From positions 1 through 64,000 of the forward strand of contig OMWX01000002.1 in NCBI GenBank assembly GCA_900314875.1: a stretch of DNA of 64,000 nucleotides, in the 5' to 3' direction. The stretch comes from an uncultured Actinomycetes bacterium. GTDB lineage: Bacteria > Actinomycetota > Actinomycetes > Actinomycetales > Bifidobacteriaceae. Below the pieces are notes generated by a model. The model did no database searches. It saw nothing but the letters and a program-made list of their open reading frames with translations, and was not told where the DNA came from. Both the position numbers and the translations under genes were made by a program. The first letter of the stretch is position 1, and each line of letters starts with the position of its first letter. Shown piece by piece: positions 16,043-24,599 of this stretch.

Positions 16043-17479
16043 TCAGATGTTCTTGAATTCGACAAGCTTTTCTGCGATTCCGGTATAAGTATCCGGAGTC
16101 AGCTCGGAAAGACGTTTCGCGGTTTCCTCGTCAAAATTCTGTTCTGCTACAAAATTCTTAACGTCATCGCGGTCAATGCGGTTTCCGCGCATAAGTTCCT
16201 TAACGCGTTCGTAAGGATTGTCCATTCCGTCGCGTCCTGCCAGAGCCTGAGCGCGCATTGCGGTCTGAATAGGTTCTCCCAAAACTTCCCAGTTTTCGTC
16301 CAGTTCTTTTAAAATAACGGTTTCGTTCGGATGAATGGATTCCAAACCTCCGGTCAGGTTATTCAAAGCGAGAAGCGAGTATCCGAAAGCGACTCCGATA
16401 TTTCTCTGCGTAGTCGAATCGGTCAGATCCCGCTGCCATCTTGATTCGACAAGCGTTGCCGACAGAGTATCGAGCAGAGAGCAGCTTATTTCCAGATTTG
16501 CTTCGGCATTTTCGAAACGAATCGGATTGACCTTGTGCGGCATTGTCGAAGAACCCGTGGCTCCTTTAACCGGCACCTGAGCAAAAACTCCGCGCGAAAT
16601 GTACATCCAAACGTCGACTGCCAGGTTGTGCAAAATTCGGTTCGCATGCGAAACAGTCGAATACAGTTCTGCCTGCCAGTCGTGAGATTCAATCTGCGTG
16701 GTAAGCGGATTCCAGTCAAGACCCAGGCGATTTTCGACAAACTCGCGCGAAAGCGCAATCCAGTCAGCATCGGATACTGCGGCAAAATGCGCTCCGAAAG
16801 TTCCGGTCGCTCCGTTAATTTTGCCCAAATACTCCTGAGATTTCAGGGTTTTCAGCTGTCTGCCCAGACGGTAAGCGTAAACTGCCAGCTCCTTTCCCAA
16901 GGTAGTGGGAGTTGCCGGCTGTCCGTGCGTAAGAGAGAGCATCGGAAGACCGGCGAAACGATCCGCGTCGGAAGAAATTTTGCCGATAACCTTTTCAAAA
17001 GCCGGAAGCCATACATTCTCAACAGCTTTCTTTATGCAAAGCGCATAAGAAAGATTGTTAATGTCCTCGCTTGTGCAGGCAAAATGAACAAGCGGCTTGA
17101 GATGGGAAAGCTGTGAAGAGCCGGACAGTTTCTCCTCAGCCGCTTCAAGACGCGCGTCGATATAGTATTCGACTGCTTTTACGTCATGATGAGTTACGCT
17201 TTCAATCTGCGCAAGCTCCTTGATGCCTTCCTCTCCGAAATCCTCGGGAATGCTTCTCAGATAAGCCTTTTCTTCCTCTGTAAAAGGGGAAACTCCGTTA
17301 AGGACAGGAGTTTTCCCGTCAATTCCGCCGGCAAGCAGAATCATCCATTCTGCTTCTGTGCGCATGCGCTCGCGGTTGAGCGCGCTCTCGCTTAAATATT
17401 CGACCAGTTCGGAAGTTGCAGCTTTGTATCGGCCGTCCAAGGGGCTCAAAGATACGGATTCGATATTGGTAAGTCTCAT
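16043..17479 (-). CDS. purB: Adenylosuccinate lyase
   Basis: Acts twice in purine synthesis: converts SAICAR to AICAR and adenylosuccinate to AMP, each with release of fumarate. The 478-residue protein carries the fumarase/aspartase signature SSTMPHKVNPIRFE and the N-terminal SLSPLDGRY of this enzyme. It is of normal length without inserts. There is no ribosome binding site before the ATG; a TATTCT hexamer sits 7 bp upstream (17487-17492), so a leaderless message is likely. Confidence 0.97.
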   Translation of the reverse strand: MRLTNIESVSLSPLDGRYKAATSELVEYLSESALNRERMRTEAEWMILLAGGIDGKTPVLNGVSPFTEEEKAYLRSIPEDFGEEGIKELAQIESVTHHDVKAVEYYIDARLEAAEEKLSGSSQLSHLKPLVHFACTSEDINNLSYALCIKKAVENVWLPAFEKVIGKISSDADRFAGLPMLSLTHGQPATPTTLGKELAVYAYRLGRQLKTLKSQEYLGKINGATGTFGAHFAAVSDADWIALSREFVENRLGLDWNPLTTQIESHDWQAELYSTVSHANRILHNLAVDVWMYISRGVFAQVPVKGATGSSTMPHKVNPIRFENAEANLEISCSLLDTLSATLVESRWQRDLTDSTTQRNIGVAFGYSLLALNNLTGGLESIHPNETVILKELDENWEVLGEPIQTAMRAQALAGRDGMDNPYERVKELMRGNRIDRDDVKNFVAEQNFDEETAKRLSELTPDTYTGIAEKLVEFKNI

Positions 17480-17486
17480 ACATACA

Positions 17487-17492
17487 AGAATA
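17487..17492 (-). promoter_or_regulatory. Putative -10 element of leaderless purB
   Basis: TATTCT on the minus strand ends 7 bp before the purB ATG, placing the predicted transcript start at or next to the start codon. There is no Shine-Dalgarno sequence. Confidence 0.45.
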
Positions 17493-17620
17493 GAAGCATG
17501 TATGCCTATTTGTGCAACTTTTGCGTTTTAAGCCGTTTTCGAGTCTGTTTTCAAGTCTGCCTTTCGGTCCGGTTTGAATCCGGTTTCTTGATTTGCAGTC
17601 TGCATATATGCCTGCGTTTA

Positions 17621-19096
17621 TCATTTTGACATCCTTCCTTGAAAATACTGCGTTCCGGCAAATTCTCCTTCCGTAAGTTCGCGAAAATGACTGTCATGCA
17701 TGTCCAGAACGGGAGAGCCTAAAGAAAAAGCGTCTTCCCAGGCTGCGCGATGATATTCCATTCCGTGAGAAAGTTTTTTATTTTCTTCGTCTGTGTCGAT
17801 AATTGTTCCTTTCTGAATTGCTGTATCGTTTTCTCTGACTGTGCTGTTTTTTCCGACTGTGCTGTCTTGTTTGAAATAAGATACCTTTCCGCGAACCGTT
17901 GCGCGTCTTGCGGATACCGGATTGGACGAACCGTCGAGAGAAGAGACCAGTTCGTCTTCGGTTTCTACATGCGTTGCCCATACGCTGTCAGGTATCGGAT
18001 GGTTTGCAATCGGAGAGCCTGCTGTAATGATATGTGTTATGTGAAATTCGTTATCGGGGTTAGAAACCAGGGAAGCGGCAACGATTCCGCCCTGCGAATG
18101 ACCCACAAGAGCGACCTCGTCTCCGGGAGGAATGCCGGCCTGCCGCATAGACTCGCTTACAAAACGCGCCGAATCCGCATTTATTCTTTGCATGTAATCG
18201 TCGCTCATCAGTTCCGCGTTCTGAAACCATCCGAAAGGCGAGTCGCTTTGTCCGTCGGTTCCCGGAATTGTAACGACCCACGAAGTTTTTCCGTCTTTTT
18301 TGACGAATTTTTGTATCGCAACGGTCGCATAGGAATTTCCCAGACTTCCCGAACCTAAAATATGCTCGTTTTTCAAAGCATCAGAAATGCAGTTCGCCGG
18401 ATCGAGACTCGATTGCGGATAAACGCGCGAAACGTTGAGATTGTTGCCTTGCATCTTGTCGTTAATGCGCGAAGTTATTTTTGAAAGCCGTCCTGCCGCG
18501 CTGTTTATTTCCGAATGATCGAAAGGAGAAAAACACGAATTTGCGTTCGCAAGTCCGGTTGCGCACGAAAAAGTTCGCACTGCTCCCTCGTGATATTGCG
18601 AGGTCTCGGTAATCGCATATATCGGAGCAAAACGTTTTTCTTTAACCGACCCCGCAATAACGCCGCCGGTCATGCTGCAAAGCCCTGCGAAAAAATCCTT
18701 CAAATGTGCGGCAGGGTTTATTTCATTGATAAGAGAACCCAAGATTTTCAAGGCAGAAGCGTCCGCATTTGAGTACAGACTGTAAGCGCGCACGACTCTG
18801 TCTGCAAGCGAATCCAGTTTTTGTGCGATGCCGTAATACGTTCTTGCGGCATCCGACAGTTGCGAAACTGCCGAATTCCAGTCAAATTTGGAAAAGTCTT
18901 CATGGGTTGAGGCGCATATTTTTGCGGACGAACTCAGACTGCTTAATTCGATTGCTCCCGCAGCAAACCGAGAACCTGAATTTTCAGCCGAACGCGCCTG
19001 CCGATATATTGATTCGGCCGCAGAAAACAGCTGTTCAAGGTCTGCTCCGACAGAAGTCGGATCTGCCTGAATTTGAGAATAAACCGAATAAGGCAT
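17621..19096 (-). CDS. Alpha/beta-hydrolase with helical WXG-type N-terminal region
   Basis: The 491-residue protein has an alpha-helical N-terminal region (about 1-150) resembling WXG100/type VII-secretion substrate domains, and a C-terminal lipase-like hydrolase domain. The nucleophile motif is VALVGHSQGG with Ser334, preceded by the VVTIPGTDGQSD strand; candidate Asp/His lie in the last 30 residues (LDMHDSHF). There is no classical signal peptide, so export by a type VII-like route is plausible but unproven. Substrate unknown. A short repeated stretch (DSTVGKNSTVREND) occurs at about 411-425. A 20-base T tract lies just upstream. It is paired with the WXG-like gene at 19245-19556, which probably precedes it in the same transcript. 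Confidence 0.75.
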   Translation of the reverse strand: MPYSVYSQIQADPTSVGADLEQLFSAAESIYRQARSAENSGSRFAAGAIELSSLSSSAKICASTHEDFSKFDWNSAVSQLSDAARTYYGIAQKLDSLADRVVRAYSLYSNADASALKILGSLINEINPAAHLKDFFAGLCSMTGGVIAGSVKEKRFAPIYAITETSQYHEGAVRTFSCATGLANANSCFSPFDHSEINSAAGRLSKITSRINDKMQGNNLNVSRVYPQSSLDPANCISDALKNEHILGSGSLGNSYATVAIQKFVKKDGKTSWVVTIPGTDGQSDSPFGWFQNAELMSDDYMQRINADSARFVSESMRQAGIPPGDEVALVGHSQGGIVAASLVSNPDNEFHITHIITAGSPIANHPIPDSVWATHVETEDELVSSLDGSSNPVSARRATVRGKVSYFKQDSTVGKNSTVRENDTAIQKGTIIDTDEENKKLSHGMEYHRAAWEDAFSLGSPVLDMHDSHFRELTEGEFAGTQYFQGRMSK

Positions 19097-19129
19097 TTTT
19101 CACCTGCCTGACTTTGTGTTTGTTTGCGT

Positions 19130-19149
19130 TTTTTTTTTTTTTTTTTTTT
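19130..19149. repeat. 20-bp homopolymer T tract (A20 on the coding strand)
   Basis: Twenty consecutive T on the plus strand, 34 bp upstream of the hydrolase start and between it and the WXG-like gene. Tracts of this length are prone to slippage and could change promoter or leader spacing. Confidence 0.95.
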
Positions 19150-19244
19150 CTTCTTCTTTGCGTGTCAATCTTGCGCTGGTTTTTGCCGCGCCGGTCTTTG
19201 CTGCATTAGTTTTTGTTGTGCCGGTCCCTGCAACTTTCTGCTGT

Positions 19245-19556
19245 TTATTCTTCGTTGCCGAGCGCATTCAAAGAGTCAATTTGAGCGTCTGCTGCCGATA
19301 TTTGTTTTTTGCATTCTGTCAGCTCTCTGCGAAAATTTTCTCCGGCTCTGCCCGTCCAGTCTGCCGCTTCGGAACGCGCAAATTCTGAATATGTATCGTT
19401 ATTGCAGGCTTTTGCCTGAGCGCACAAACTTCGAATCGTTGTGCGAGCCTGCGATTTTGAGGTCGCGCAGGCGCATGAATAACGGTACGAGTCGCCGGCA
19501 ATCGTGCGTTCCGGCGTGTAAAGAGGCAAATATGTTGTTTCTGTAATTTCTGTCAT
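19245..19556 (-). CDS. WXG100-like small protein
   Basis: The 103-residue protein is mostly helical with the sequence ADWTGRAGENFRREL around residues 65-79, containing a W-x-G turn (W67-T68-G69) typical of the ESAT-6/WXG100 fold. Several cysteines (CAC, LC, AC, EC) are unusual. It lies 148 bp upstream of the hydrolase gene on the same strand, suggesting a secreted pair or a chaperone-effector relation. A conserved element ends 41 bp upstream of the ATG with the same spacing as at yraN. No strong ribosome binding site. Assignment to the family rests on the motif and neighbourhood only. Confidence 0.65.
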   Translation of the reverse strand: MTEITETTYLPLYTPERTIAGDSYRYSCACATSKSQARTTIRSLCAQAKACNNDTYSEFARSEAADWTGRAGENFRRELTECKKQISAADAQIDSLNALGNEE

Positions 19557-19871
19557 GTCTCAAGTCTGTCGCACTCGCAAGCCGAAATCGACATGCGGGA
19601 GAAAATGTGCATTAATGCGGCCCCGTCGGAAATATTTTGAAAAAATTGAGGAAAACTTGCCTTTTTTGTGTAAAATCGACACAAAAATCGGCGCAAAATT
19701 GTGCAAAACTGCCTTATTGCGGAAAAGTGTTGCCGCGCATAAAAACTGTTGAGCCGTAAATTAACGGTTGGGTCATAAATTATGTATTGCAAAATTCGCT
19801 GCAGATTATTTTGCCGCAGATTGTTTTGTCTCAAATCGTTTTATCAGAGTTGCTGTTCTGCTGTTCTGCTG
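19557..19871. other. Intergenic gap carrying the shared upstream element
   Basis: 315 bp between the WXG-like gene and the last gene of the MoxR operon. It contains the conserved element at 19597-19627 and, at 19853-19876, three copies of AACAGCAG-type 8-bp units (minus strand) touching the stop codon of the upstream gene. No other gene was recognised. Confidence 0.55.
19597..19627 (-). promoter_or_regulatory. Conserved upstream element, copy A
   Basis: On the plus strand it reads GGGAGAAAATGTGCATTAAT then GCGGCCCCGTC. The same element occurs at 30107-30137 and 51566-51595. Its gene-proximal edge is 41 bp from the ATG of the WXG-like gene, exactly as at yraN. The core GCATTAATGC is a perfect palindrome here. 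Confidence 0.7.
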
Positions 19872-20573
19872 TTACCAAGGTTTTGCGCCCGAAGCGTCCG
19901 TATTATTTAAAGTCGGGCTGCCATTCGATTCTTCAGAAGGCTGCGAGCTTGCGAAAGGCGAAGGTTCAGCTGAATTTCTGTTCAGAATTTCGTCCAGCTT
20001 CTTTTTTTCTTCGTCGGTCAGCTGCGGTTTCTGAGAGCTGTTGTTGCTGTTTTGTCCGCTCTTAATCGAGCTGTTTGAGCTGTTTTCGTCAGTTTCGTCT
20101 TTTTTGTTCAGAGCCTGCTTGATTTGTTCGGTCAGCTCCTTTGAAATTTCTGCGTTTTTGCTGATTTCCGATTTTAAAGCCGGCAGCTGCATCCACGAAT
20201 TTTTTTCAGCTTTTTCATAATTTGAATCTGTCTGCTGTTGCGAAACGGACAGCTTTTCCAGATTCGGTTCGTCAGAATTGAACTCATTTATGTTTTGTTT
20301 GAGGGTTTCGCTGGTCTGCCGACAATCTTTTAATATCGATATATTGATTGCCGCAAAAATCGAACAGACAATTGCAAGACCTGTGCATACAGAACAGAAA
20401 ATAATCGCATTTCTCCTGTTTTTGGCGAATTTGTCGATTTCATATTCCTGCTTGTCTTCCGCGTTTCCCGTATTCCCCTCATTTAATATATTTGCGGCGC
20501 CTTCCGTGCTTTGATTCGCGGAATATTTCGAATTGCCGTCTGAATAATTTGTATGGGCGGCGTTTCTTTTCAC
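19872..20573 (-). CDS. Hypothetical membrane-anchored protein of the MoxR operon
   Basis: The 233-residue protein has one clear membrane helix (IIFCSVCTGLAIVCSIFAA, about residues 60-80), then a long charged, probably coiled extracytoplasmic or cytoplasmic tail rich in Gln, Asn, Glu and Ser. I do not recognise a family. The GTG start at 20573 is chosen because GAGGAGGTC directly precedes it and GTGA overlaps the stop of the VWA gene, showing translational coupling. It occupies the position that BatC-type TPR proteins take in similar operons, but no TPR motif is visible. Confidence 0.75.
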   Translation of the reverse strand: MKRNAAHTNYSDGNSKYSANQSTEGAANILNEGNTGNAEDKQEYEIDKFAKNRRNAIIFCSVCTGLAIVCSIFAAINISILKDCRQTSETLKQNINEFNSDEPNLEKLSVSQQQTDSNYEKAEKNSWMQLPALKSEISKNAEISKELTEQIKQALNKKDETDENSSNSSIKSGQNSNNSSQKPQLTDEEKKKLDEILNRNSAEPSPFASSQPSEESNGSPTLNNTDASGAKPW

Positions 20574-21655
20574 AGCGACCTCCTCGTGTCGAGAATCCAT
20601 CTGCACGTTTCAAACATCAGAAGAATAAAAGCCGCAACGGCGAAAGGCCATATGATCGGCGAAGAATGTTTTACGTTTCGGTCGATTTTGCTTATGCGGT
20701 ATTCGGAAGAATTTTGAGCGGCGTTCAACTCGTTTATGACCGTATTTTCGCCGACCGTTATCTGTTTTCCGGACATTTCGTCCGCAATTGTTTTTAACGT
20801 TTCTTCGCTCATTTTTGATATTCCGGGCTGTCCGGTCGCAGGATCGTTTACATAAGCGTCCTCTTCGCTTCCGCTGTTCCTATCTGTCTGTGCCGCAATT
20901 CCTGCATAAGTGAGGGGAATCTGACCTCCTTCGGCAGAACCCGTTCCGATAACCTCTGCCGAAGAAACATATCCTCGCAAACCTGAAAAACTCGATCTTG
21001 ACTGTGCGGACGTCTGTTCTCCGTCTGAAATATAGTACAAAACAGTATGATCGTCAGGATGCCGTTGTTTCTGATCTTTTATAAGCGTTGCGAGAGTTGA
21101 AATCGGAGCGTCGAGAGAAGATCCCTTTGAAACGGAAGCGGGTTCTGTGCGAAGCTGTTCTGCCCAGTTGAGAACTGCTCTGGAATCAGGGGTCAGCGGC
21201 AAATCCGCAATTGTTTCCGAACCGAATCTTATTGCGGAAAAAGAAGCATCCGCGTGAAGGTTCACAATATCTTCGATTGCTTTCTTCGCGGCTGCAATGC
21301 GCGAAATTTTCTCGCTTGAACCGTATTGAGCATCCTTTACGCCCATCGAACCTGTAACGTCTACCGCAATAAAAACATCGGTTGCGCTCACAGCCTGCAA
21401 AGTCGCAGTAGAAACAATGCAGGGCATAAAAAACATAACCGTCAGACAGGCTGCGATTGCGACGCGCATGATATCGGAAGTCAAGGTTGCGTCGGTAATT
21501 TTTTGATCGTTTTTGCGCGCGCGGCGATTATATGCAAGCAAAAATGTCGGGAAAGATATAAGAATAATCGCAATAACGGCAGTCGCCGCAAAACCCAAAG
21601 GCGGATTAAAGCTCAAAACCGCAAGAATATTCGAATTTACCCGAATGTCTTCCAT
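20570..21655 (-). CDS. VWA-domain membrane protein (BatB-like)
   Basis: Two N-terminal membrane helices (about 10-40 and 62-85) precede a von Willebrand factor A domain with the MIDAS motif FIAVDVTGSMGV at about 96; Thr replaces the first Ser of DxSxS. A further helix (IIWPFAVAAFILLMF) lies at the C-terminus. Members of this family work with MoxR ATPases, probably in assembling or maturing membrane or cofactor-containing complexes; the client here is unknown. The ATG at 21655 is preceded by AGAGGGGA and lies 11 bp after the stop of the previous VWA gene. Confidence 0.85.
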   Translation of the reverse strand: MEDIRVNSNILAVLSFNPPLGFAATAVIAIILISFPTFLLAYNRRARKNDQKITDATLTSDIMRVAIAACLTVMFFMPCIVSTATLQAVSATDVFIAVDVTGSMGVKDAQYGSSEKISRIAAAKKAIEDIVNLHADASFSAIRFGSETIADLPLTPDSRAVLNWAEQLRTEPASVSKGSSLDAPISTLATLIKDQKQRHPDDHTVLYYISDGEQTSAQSRSSFSGLRGYVSSAEVIGTGSAEGGQIPLTYAGIAAQTDRNSGSEEDAYVNDPATGQPGISKMSEETLKTIADEMSGKQITVGENTVINELNAAQNSSEYRISKIDRNVKHSSPIIWPFAVAAFILLMFETCRWILDTRRSL

Positions 21656-21666
21656 TTGATCCCCTC

Positions 21667-22893
21667 TCACCTTTGCAGTTTTCGCGCGATATTAAGGAAA
21701 AACAGGAAAGCTGCGCTTACCGCTAACAAAAACAGCGCGGGCGCATCAGTTAAGTCTCCGCGAGTAAATTCATCGCTTCCCGCGCGCCTTTTATTTATTT
21801 CGCGAACCATCTCGTTAATCGATCTGTTCTGATTCAAATCAGTGCAGATTCCTCCGTAAGCCGTGACTTTTTCTTTCAAATCGTAAGCAGTGCTGCTGTT
21901 TGAAGTCGAAGGCGCTCCGATATACAGCGCGTCCACTGAAATTCCGGAAGCGGTCACTGTGCTCAAAGCCTGTTCAAGCGTATATGCGGGCTTTCCGCTG
22001 ACAACATTATCGGACGAGAAAACAATGGAAGCATCCCGCTTGGAGTCAATCTCGTTTGCCGCGCTGCTTCGTTTGTCAAAGTTGGCGGAAAACTGCGGAA
22101 GCAGAACAGCGCAGCTTACCAGACCGTCGCCGATAAGAGACGTCGAATCCGTAATATTCTGAGTGCCGGAAAGCCAATCGGACAGCCGGGCGAAACTCTC
22201 GTCGCTCATCGCGTTGATGTCATCTTGAGTCTGAACGGGTTCCAGCAGCGATTCGGCATACTCAAGCTGCGATTTTATAACGTCATAATCATCCGTAAGA
22301 GGGAAAATCGTGCGCGAAGTCGAGTTGAAAATGCTCATCGCAATTCGCTCGCCGTTAAATTCGGAAACCAGTTGCCTGTATGTTTTGATGATTTCATGAT
22401 CGTATGGCAGAGCAGAGCCTGAAACGTCAAGGCATAAAACGATATCGCGCGTGTTTGTCTGCATGGTCGAATCGTTTACGGAAGACGGTCGGCCTGTGAC
22501 AACGGCTGTCAAAACCGCGCACAGCAAAAGAAGCACAGTGCCGAAATTGCTGAATTTATGCCAGATTCGCAGCTGTGCGGATGCATTTTCGGTTTCCAGA
22601 TCGTTTTCGATGTTCCAAACTGTAATTTCTTCAGAATTGCTGCCGGGATTGGCGTTCTGACTGCTGTCGTCTGCGCTGCTGTTCTGATTGTATGAATTAT
22701 CGCCGGCTTTGCTGTTTTTCTTTGACTTTAATGCTGATTTTAATGCTGATTTGACTTCTGCAAAAAAATCTGCGATTGAACGGTTTTTCCGCGTTTGCCG
22801 AATATCATGCGTAAAAACAAAAACCGATATAACGATAACCGCAATAATGCATGCGAGCGCAAGAAACGGCCATTGAAAAGCAGCCGGAATCAT
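21667..22893 (-). CDS. VWA-domain membrane protein (BatA-like)
   Basis: The 408-residue protein has an N-terminal membrane helix, a cytoplasmic Ser/Asn-rich segment, a second helix (FGTVLLLLCAVLTAVVTG, about 120-140), then a VWA domain with the MIDAS motif LCLDVSGSALPY, and a C-terminal helix (APALFLLAVSAAFLFFL). The ATG at 22893 is chosen because it overlaps the upstream stop (ATGA) and follows AAGGTGG. It is paired with a second VWA gene immediately downstream, the usual tandem arrangement in MoxR operons. Confidence 0.85.
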   Translation of the reverse strand: MIPAAFQWPFLALACIIAVIVISVFVFTHDIRQTRKNRSIADFFAEVKSALKSALKSKKNSKAGDNSYNQNSSADDSSQNANPGSNSEEITVWNIENDLETENASAQLRIWHKFSNFGTVLLLLCAVLTAVVTGRPSSVNDSTMQTNTRDIVLCLDVSGSALPYDHEIIKTYRQLVSEFNGERIAMSIFNSTSRTIFPLTDDYDVIKSQLEYAESLLEPVQTQDDINAMSDESFARLSDWLSGTQNITDSTSLIGDGLVSCAVLLPQFSANFDKRSSAANEIDSKRDASIVFSSDNVVSGKPAYTLEQALSTVTASGISVDALYIGAPSTSNSSTAYDLKEKVTAYGGICTDLNQNRSINEMVREINKRRAGSDEFTRGDLTDAPALFLLAVSAAFLFFLNIARKLQR

Positions 22894-23456
22894 GAGCGCC
22901 ACCTTTCCATAAGATTCAAAATCCATCCGCAAGCCTTGGGAATGCTTGCTTCTTGTGCCTGCATATTTATTTCGGGCGAAGCAAACTCTGCAGGATACAG
23001 CGCCTCGATGGTCTGTCTGAGCAGAGCCGGACCTTTCGCAGCCGAGCCGGTTTGCGAATCGGTGCGAATATCGGCAAGAGTTTTGCCCGTAATATCGCGT
23101 CGCAGCCGTGCCGACGCATATTCGCGCGCAATGCGGGCCAGAGCCGAATAAGCCTCCTCATCCGTCAAAACCCCGTTTTCATGCTTTTTTTGAATGGTTT
23201 TCACTTTTTCTCGCCAGATGTCAGATTCCGCATTCTTTACGTGCGCGGCCTTTGAAAGCGCAATTTTGCCGCGTTTTGCGCGAAACAGAAAGATTGAGGC
23301 AATTGCAAAAAGGATAAAAAACGCGCCCGAAACTGCCAAAATCGCGAAAAGCAGATTTTCAGAGACTTCTTCGGAAGGGGTTTTGTCGAATTTTTCTGCA
23401 AAAAACGCAAAGGAAGCGGCATTTAAAATCATCGCCTGCGAAAAAACATCTGTCAT
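22890..23456 (-). CDS. DUF4381-like membrane protein of the MoxR operon
   Basis: The 188-residue protein has a single membrane helix (LFAILAVSGAFFILFAIASIF, about 36-57) and a cytoplasmic helical domain. The position between the DUF58 gene and the VWA genes, and the topology, fit DUF4381-type proteins; sequence evidence alone is weak. The start at 23456 overlaps the DUF58 stop (ATGA) and follows AAAGGA. An in-frame upstream extension into the DUF58 gene is rejected as overlap. Confidence 0.75.
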   Translation of the reverse strand: MTDVFSQAMILNAASFAFFAEKFDKTPSEEVSENLLFAILAVSGAFFILFAIASIFLFRAKRGKIALSKAAHVKNAESDIWREKVKTIQKKHENGVLTDEEAYSALARIAREYASARLRRDITGKTLADIRTDSQTGSAAKGPALLRQTIEALYPAEFASPEINMQAQEASIPKACGWILNLMERWRS

Positions 23457-24574
23457 GCCGCGTTGTCCTTTCTGCTGATATTTGCGCCCCCGAAATGCTT
23501 TGAACTGTTCTGCGATGCGCAAACAAGCCTTATAAACTGTTTCGACATCGTTTCGCTCGAATCCGCATACAGCATAAAAGCTCCGATTTGCGCCATTTTG
23601 CGCTCCAAAGCCGCCGAAATAAACTTGCGGTGCCTGTCTACTTCTTTCGCAAGCGCGGCAGTTTTCATAAAAGCCGGCAGTTTTTTCCCTGTTTTTCCGT
23701 CGACTGTGTTTTTGAATTTTGAATCGGGCTTGAACGGGTTGAACGTTTCTGTGCAGATAATGACCAGCGGATGCGTCTGGGCCAGTATTTCCAGTCCTTT
23801 CAGGCTTTCTTTGCTCCATGAGGAATCATCGGTTGCGATAACGATAAGACAATTTTTTGCCCGAATTTTCTTCGCATATTCGATAAGCGAATTCAGATCG
23901 CGCTCGTGCGTAAAATTCTTTTCCGCAATTTTTTTCGCAATCCGGTCGAATGCCGCATATCCTCCGCTTATGCGGTGCCTTATAATCGAATTTTCCCCCG
24001 ACAAGACCAGCGACACGTCGTCCGATCTGCGCAAAGACAGCATTGCGAACATTCTTAACGCATTCATTGCCACATCAGCCTGTTTTTCTCCGCCGGGACA
24101 AATTCCCGACATTTCGCGTCCCGTGTCGGCCAGCATCCAAATTTCGGAATTGACATTGCGATCTTTGTCGGCAACCATGGGTTTTCCCAAACGAGCGGAG
24201 GCCTTCCAATCGATCATTCTTGCATCTTCGCCTGAAACGTATTCGCGCATTTCAAGAAAATCAACGCCTGAACCGCTTCTGCCGGAAGAATGTTCTCCCT
24301 CAAAAAATCCCAGAGCTTTTTTTGCGGCGGGCAAAGTCAGTTTTGAACCCAAAAGTTCGATGATTCGCCGCACATCCTTGTTTTTGGAATTTGAAGAATC
24401 AAAGCTCGGGAAATCTGAGCTCGGGAAACCGGAGTCTGAAAGATCAGAGCCTGAAAGATCGGAGCCTGCATAATCAGAATCAGAAAAATCTTCCGGATAT
24501 GCTGCTGTCTGCGAATTTTGCGCCGCGAATGACTCTGGCGGTTCGAATGCGGTATTTATGCCGTTTTTTGACAT
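23453..24574 (-). CDS. DUF58 domain protein
   Basis: DUF58 proteins accompany MoxR ATPases and contain a degenerate VWA-like fold. The family signature is visible as YVSGEDARMIDWKASARLGK followed by a VWA-like region (EIWMLADTGREMSG). The N-terminal 45 residues are low-complexity with pentapeptide repeats (SDYAG, SDLSG, SDLSD, SDFPS), encoded by 15-bp units near 24405-24485. ATG 24574 is chosen over a more upstream in-frame start that would overlap moxR. Confidence 0.88.
   Translation of the reverse strand: MSKNGINTAFEPPESFAAQNSQTAAYPEDFSDSDYAGSDLSGSDLSDSGFPSSDFPSFDSSNSKNKDVRRIIELLGSKLTLPAAKKALGFFEGEHSSGRSGSGVDFLEMREYVSGEDARMIDWKASARLGKPMVADKDRNVNSEIWMLADTGREMSGICPGGEKQADVAMNALRMFAMLSLRRSDDVSLVLSGENSIIRHRISGGYAAFDRIAKKIAEKNFTHERDLNSLIEYAKKIRAKNCLIVIATDDSSWSKESLKGLEILAQTHPLVIICTETFNPFKPDSKFKNTVDGKTGKKLPAFMKTAALAKEVDRHRKFISAALERKMAQIGAFMLYADSSETMSKQFIRLVCASQNSSKHFGGANISRKDNAA
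24405..24485 (-). repeat. In-frame 15-bp tandem repeats in the DUF58 gene
   Basis: About five degenerate 15-bp units encoding SDLSG-like pentapeptides in the N-terminal region before the DUF58 domain. Confidence 0.75.
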
Positions 24575-24599
24575 GTCAAATTCCGTTCTTTTGATTTTT

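Noticed and set aside
22893-22932. Longer start of the first VWA gene at 22932
   Set aside because: It uses TTG without a ribosome binding site; ATG 22893 has AAGGTGG and an ATGA overlap with the upstream gene.
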